Shown here: positions 6,010 to 6,917 of the stretch, one piece after another
Layout of the letters: each line of letters starts with the position of its first letter
How positions within the stretch are numbered: the stretch's first letter is position 1
Assembly (NCBI GenBank): GCA_947097535.1
Contig: CAMURM010000078.1
Span: 1-6,917 of the forward strand
Source of the DNA: an uncultured Selenomonas sp.
GTDB lineage: Bacteria > Bacillota > Negativicutes > Selenomonadales > Selenomonadaceae
Direction: 5' to 3'
DNA length: 6,917 bases
The notes under the pieces: model-generated
What the model saw: the letters and a program-made list of their open reading frames with translations, nothing else
Databases searched by the model: none
What the model was told of the DNA's origin: nothing
Translations under genes and position numbers: made by a program

Positions 6010-6774
6010 TCACCGCAGCAAATTCATATACTTATAGCCTTCAATGAAAGAGCTCCTTGTATTGACATGATACACGCTTCGCACGTTTGCTTCCGTCAAT
6101 ACATCATTCGTCTTTCCATAGGCAAAAATGCCGGCATCTTTTAAAATCAACAGCTGTTTGCAAAACAGAGAAGCAAGATTGAGATCATGGATTGTCATCA
6201 AAATGGTGACCTTTTTTTCCACAGCAATCTTTTCAATCAGCTTCAAAATCAAAAGCTGATTATGCGGATCAAGACTACTCGTCGGTTCATCAAGAATGAT
6301 GATCTCCGGCTGTTGCACTAAGGCTCGCGCTATAAAAACGCGCTGCTTCTCCCCTCCGCTCATTGCATGCAGTGGACGATGAGCCATATCTTTAAGATTC
6401 AGCTCCTCTAACGCCATGCTAGCGAGCTCCCGATCCTCCTTGGAATAAGAAAATTGCACATAGGGTAGACGCCCCATGATTACCGTATCCATAACGGTTA
6501 AGGAAAATTCATCGCGACTTGATTGCGGCACATAGGCAATACGCTTTGCAACATCTTTTATAGAGAACTCCCGAATATTTCTGCCATCTAAGAAAATATT
6601 CCCTGCATGAGGTTTCAAAATCCCTGCGATACATTTAGTGAGCGTCGTCTTTCCTGTCCCGTTCGGCCCAAGTATCCCTAAGAAATCTGCTTTCGGTACA
6701 GCAAAAGAAATCTCATGAAGAATTTGTCGCTTTTTGTCGTAGCCAAATGTCAGCCCTTTTACATCAATGTGCAT
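6010..6774 (-). CDS. ABC transporter ATP-binding protein, FecE/FepC/BtuD type
   Basis: A 254-residue nucleotide-binding subunit of a metal-chelate-type importer (ferric siderophore, heme, cobalamin or related). It would sit on the cytoplasmic face, paired with two permeases and a substrate-binding protein, none of which is in the window. All motifs are intact: Walker A GPNGTGKTT (36-44), Q-loop YVPQSS (Gln 84), signature MSGGEKQR (138-145), Walker B IIILDEP (158-164), D-loop SSLD and the switch His in TIHDLNLA (196). The LTVMDTVIMGRLPY segment after the Q-loop is typical of the FepC group. The ATG at 6772-6774 is chosen because the domain begins there (MHIDVKGLTFGYD) with an AGGTG site about five bases upstream. 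A longer start at 6825 would translate the repeat at 6798-6818. The substrate cannot be told from this subunit. The gene is much more AT-rich than its neighbours, suggesting a different origin. Partners probably lie upstream, beyond the window. Confidence 0.93.
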   Translation of the reverse strand: MHIDVKGLTFGYDKKRQILHEISFAVPKADFLGILGPNGTGKTTLTKCIAGILKPHAGNIFLDGRNIREFSIKDVAKRIAYVPQSSRDEFSLTVMDTVIMGRLPYVQFSYSKEDRELASMALEELNLKDMAHRPLHAMSGGEKQRVFIARALVQQPEIIILDEPTSSLDPHNQLLILKLIEKIAVEKKVTILMTIHDLNLASLFCKQLLILKDAGIFAYGKTNDVLTEANVRSVYHVNTRSSFIEGYKYMNLLR

Positions 6775-6797
6775 TCTGTCACCTGTCCTCCACTTTC

Positions 6798-6818
6798 TTA
6801 GGGAACCACTGATAAATT
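6798..6818 (+). repeat. Longest copy of the short dispersed motif, upstream of the ABC gene
   Basis: The plus strand reads TTAGGGAACCACTGATAAAT followed by T. The TTAGG-GAA-CAC-GATAA core matches both arms of the hairpin at 2276-2320, and its first 12 bases match the inverted copy at 5989-6000. The 10-mer CTGATAAATT (6809-6818) also occurs exactly at 224-233, in the gap before secD. Confidence 0.5.
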
Positions 6819-6860
6819 CAGTCACCCATCTTCACGCATCTGCACTGTCCTCTCATCGTC

Positions 6861-6901
6861 GGCAAATCCTCGACGTAGCACCGCTACGCCTCCGGTTTGT
6901 C
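6861..6901. repeat. REP-like 41-nt imperfect palindrome
   Basis: The sequence folds on itself around a three-base loop (6880-6882). The inner stem CGTAGC/GCTACG (6874-6879 with 6883-6888) is perfect. The outer arms GGCAAATCC and GGTTTGTC pair with two wobbles. Of 19 opposed positions, 13 are Watson-Crick, 2 are wobble and 4 mismatch. The heptamer TCCTCGA occurs at 6867-6873 and again at 6902-6908. The stretch 6826-6917 shows no gene. The form resembles repetitive extragenic palindromes, but that needs other genomic copies to prove. Confidence 0.5.
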
Positions 6902-6917
6902 TCCTCGATAGATACAG

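Noticed and set aside
5989..6818. Insertion sequence bounded by the inverted motif
   Set aside because: The enclosed gene is an ABC ATPase, there is no transposase, and no target-site duplication could be seen. Kept only as a possible junction repeat.

Overview
This window looks like a high-GC Gram-negative-type Firmicute, most likely a Negativicute such as Selenomonas or a relative. The reasons are a SpoIID-like protein and a SpoIIE-type phosphatase beside queA, tgt, yajC and secD, strong GGAGG-type ribosome binding sites and frequent TTG starts. The genus is an inference from gene order and style, not from a search. Every supported gene lies on the minus strand, so transcription runs from high to low coordinates.

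The main block (5838 down to 1) reads as one co-oriented housekeeping cluster. In transcription order it holds a secreted SpoIID/LytB-type protein, queA, tgt, yajC, a 5-formyltetrahydrofolate cyclo-ligase, a SpoIIE/PP2C-type phosphatase, a small P-loop NTPase and the 5' end of secD, cut by the window edge. An extended -10 promoter lies just before the SpoIID-type gene. Four junctions are tight: spoIID/queA 15 bp, queA/tgt overlapping, yajC/cyclo-ligase 3 bp, cyclo-ligase/phosphatase 9 bp. The wider gaps precede yajC (149 bp), the P-loop gene (40 bp) and secD (63 bp). Functionally the cluster joins queuosine tRNA modification (queA, tgt), the Sec translocon accessory complex (yajC, secD), C1-folate salvage, peptidoglycan remodelling and a possible phospho-switch.

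The right part (6010-6774) is a separate, clearly more AT-rich gene for a FecE/FepC/BtuD-type ABC ATPase (metal-chelate, heme or corrinoid import). It is bounded by inverted copies of a short sequence motif. The right edge (6826-6917) has no gene but carries a 41-nt imperfect palindrome resembling a REP element.

The least explained feature is a short motif, roughly TTAGG-GAA-CAC-GATAA, found in degenerate full or partial form in the gaps before yajC, after the phosphatase gene and on both sides of the ABC gene. At two sites it is arranged as an inverted pair that can fold into a hairpin. No complete new defence, mobile or biosynthetic system is visible here.
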